A stretch of 7,145 nt of DNA from an uncultured Propionibacteriaceae bacterium (GTDB lineage: Bacteria; Actinomycetota; Actinomycetes; Propionibacteriales; Propionibacteriaceae). This document shows positions 5,811 to 7,145 of this stretch, one piece after another. The translations under genes were made by a program, and so were the position numbers. The notes below the pieces were generated by a model. That model worked only from the letters and a program-made list of their open reading frames with translations, made no database searches and was not told where the DNA came from. The stretch spans positions 1-7,145 of the forward strand of contig CAKZJI010000148.1 in NCBI GenBank assembly GCA_936941515.1, read 5' to 3'. Within the stretch, counting starts at the first letter, position 1. Every line of letters begins with the position of its first letter.

Positions 5811-6832
5811 CCCCGACTGCCTCTCCTGGAAAGCGCCACCAGTGGCGGCGCACCGATGACGGCGGTCAGGATGCCAACCTCGATCTCCCCCGGAGCCGCA
5901 AGCACCCGGCCCAGCACGTCAGCTGCCAGCACGAGAGCGGGGGCCGCCAGGAGAGAGCCCACGAGGATCAGCCGCTGGCTTGACCCCACGCCCCAGCGCA
6001 CCAGGTGCGGGACCATCAGCCCAACGAAGGCGATGCCGCCGGTGATGGCCGTCGCAGACCCAGCCAGAAGCGTGATCGCGGCCACCGCGCCAACCCTGGT
6101 CCAGCCTATCCGGACTCCCAACCCGGAGGCGACGTCGTCTCCCAGGGCCATGGCGTCCAGCGGACGGGCCAGGAGAAAGGCCAGGACGCAGGCGACCCCC
6201 ATGGCGGGGAGCACTGGGATCAGCTCGACGAGACGGACGCCCGCTATAGAGCCGACTCCCCAGGTCCGGACCACCTCAAAGGTGTCGGGATCCAGCAGCA
6301 CCAGGAAGCGGTTCACCCCGCTCAGCACGGCCGCCATGGCCACCCCACCGAGCACAAGCTGGACTGGATGCGCAAGGCCGCGCCCAGCCGCGCCGATGGC
6401 GAGAACGAGGATCGTGGCGCCGACAGCCCCCGCGAAGGCAAACCACTGGTAGCCGGCCACGCCGGTGAGGCCGGACAGCCCCACACCCAGGGTGACGGCG
6501 ATGCCCGCTCCGGCGTTGACCCCAAGAATCCCGGGGTCTGCGAGGGGGTTGCGGGTGAGGGCTTGCATGAGAGCCCCAGCGAGACCGTACGCCGCGCCGA
6601 CGGCCAGGCCTGCGAGGGTACGCGGAATGCGCATGTCCCAGACGATCGCCGTGAGCGGATCGGGGCTGGGGGACACGAGCGCCCGCCACCATTCGGGAAG
6701 GCTGAGGGATCTGGCTCCCGTCATGACGCTGAGCACGACGGAGACGATCAGCGCACCGGCGATTCCCGCGAGTGCGGCCCCTGGGCGCCGCGGCGCAGTC
6801 CGCGAACGTCTCAGCAGGGTTGATGGCGTCAT
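5807..6832 (-). CDS. FecCD-family siderophore permease, FepD-like
   Basis: This 341-residue membrane protein pairs with the FepG-like subunit. Motifs include RIPRTLAGLAVGAAYGLAGALMQALTRNPLADPGILGVNAGAG (about 68-110) and GGIAFVGLMVPHLVRW (265-280), the classical FecCD signature near the ATPase-contacting helix. A short basic N-terminus (LLRRSRTAPRR) precedes the first membrane helix at about 18-38, as expected for cytoplasmic anchoring. I chose the ATG at 6832. The frame stays open back to 7015, but the 61 extra residues are Pro/Arg-rich, overlap the binding-protein gene and do not resemble the family. GGAAG lies 4 nt before the ATG, a modest ribosome-binding site. The gap after the binding-protein gene is 43 nt with no convincing terminator, so co-transcription is likely. 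Confidence 0.92.
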   Translation of the reverse strand: MTPSTLLRRSRTAPRRPGAALAGIAGALIVSVVLSVMTGARSLSLPEWWRALVSPSPDPLTAIVWDMRIPRTLAGLAVGAAYGLAGALMQALTRNPLADPGILGVNAGAGIAVTLGVGLSGLTGVAGYQWFAFAGAVGATILVLAIGAAGRGLAHPVQLVLGGVAMAAVLSGVNRFLVLLDPDTFEVVRTWGVGSIAGVRLVELIPVLPAMGVACVLAFLLARPLDAMALGDDVASGLGVRIGWTRVGAVAAITLLAGSATAITGGIAFVGLMVPHLVRWGVGSSQRLILVGSLLAAPALVLAADVLGRVLAAPGEIEVGILTAVIGAPPLVALSRRGSRG

Positions 6833-6875
6833 GAGGCTTCCACTCAGCGAATCCAGCTGCCGCCGAGCTGGGAGG

Positions 6876-7145
6876 TCATCCGATTGCCTCGGCGATCCGG
6901 GGCACCAGGATGTCGAGGGCCACCCTGGTGCCCATCGGGCCGGCCGTGGACATCGCCCATCCGGCGGGTGATTTCTTCTCGGTGATGACCGTGTGCCCGT
7001 TCTTCCAGGCCCCAAGGCCCTGGAAGACGGCGGAGTCGGTCAGACCGGGGATGGCCTCAGGAGTCACCTCGGTGGCGCCCTCACTGCCCGAGACGATCAG
7101 CACGTCGGCGTCGGGGCCGTTGGTGATCCACATCTTGTTGCCGTT
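6876..7145 (-). CDS. C-terminal end of a siderophore/metal-chelate substrate-binding protein (FepB-like, partial)
   Basis: Only the last 89 residues and the stop are inside the window; the reading frame is open through the right edge. The segment TNGPDADVLIVSG, then the stretch around VFQGLGAWKNGHTVITEKK, and the closing helix VALDILVPRIAEAIG follow the end of class III periplasmic binding proteins. There a 'D(V/L)(I/L)' strand is followed by a 'W..l.AvknG.vy.v' block and a final leader-type helix. The gene lies directly upstream of the two FecCD permeases, the standard place for the binding lipoprotein. The signal peptide, lipobox and ligand-contacting N-lobe are outside the window, so the ligand cannot be judged. 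An ATG inside this stretch, at 7133, is not the true start because homology-like sequence continues before it. Confidence 0.82.
   Translation of the reverse strand, partial: NGNKMWITNGPDADVLIVSGSEGATEVTPEAIPGLTDSAVFQGLGAWKNGHTVITEKKSPAGWAMSTAGPMGTRVALDILVPRIAEAIG

Noticed and set aside
5718..6823. Overlapping 244- and 272-residue open frames on the plus strand
   Set aside because: Both mirror the FecCD permease genes. Their translations are low-complexity (Ser/Thr/Pro-rich or Gly/Asp/Arg-rich), as expected from the antisense of hydrophobic coding sequence.
6833..6875. Iron-box or internal promoter between the binding-protein and FepD-like genes
   Set aside because: I see no DtxR/IdeR- or Fur-like palindrome and no convincing -35/-10 pair in this 43-nt gap. 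The operon control region is presumably upstream of the window.
6833..7015. 61-residue N-terminal extension of the FepD-like permease
   Set aside because: It overlaps the binding-protein coding sequence in another frame and is Pro/Arg-rich without similarity to FecCD N-termini.

Overview
This 7,145-base window comes from a GC-rich bacterium, most likely an actinobacterium. The evidence is strong G/C preference at third codon positions, long open shadow frames opposite the real genes, a DrrA-type exporter ATPase and actinobacterial-style FecCD permeases. I cannot name the genus from the sequence. Every gene I can support is on the minus strand, so the window is read from right to left, and both ends cut through a gene.

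Region A (7145 down to 2861) is a metal-chelate, probably Fe3+-siderophore, uptake operon. In order of transcription it holds the C-terminal end of a substrate-binding lipoprotein (FepB-like), two FecCD-family permeases (FepD-like and FepG-like), a FepC/FecE-like ATPase, and a flavin-dependent monooxygenase of the NtaA/SnaA/DszA branch of the LLM family. The last four genes are chained by three ATGA stop/start overlaps, so the monooxygenase is translationally coupled to the importer. The simplest reading is that a metal chelate is captured outside the cell, moved through the permease pair at the expense of ATP, and then possibly oxidised in the cytoplasm to release metal or recycle the ligand. 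The last step is inference. The operon promoter and any iron-responsive operator lie upstream, outside the window.

Region B (2860 down to 2236) holds a GC-rich perfect hairpin and a small 2H phosphoesterase of the ThpR family (RNA 2',3'-cyclic phosphodiesterase). It looks like a bystander between the two transport cassettes.

Region C (2235 down to 1) is a self-contained drug-exporter cassette: a TetR-family repressor, a DrrA-like ATPase and a DrrB-like ABC-2 permease cut by the window edge. In front of the repressor is an AT-rich 38-bp near-perfect palindrome (2149-2186) that overlaps a plausible promoter. It looks like an autoregulatory TetR operator with four GTAC cores, and the repressor mRNA may be leaderless with a GTG start. 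The 95-nt spacer between repressor and exporter carries two consecutive hairpins.

I found no tRNA, rRNA, CRISPR array, insertion sequence or prophage gene. No stretch over 300 bases lacks a gene. Nothing here is convincingly a previously undescribed system. The best leads are the doubled TetR operator, the chelate-monooxygenase coupled to the importer, and the structured tetR-exporter spacer.
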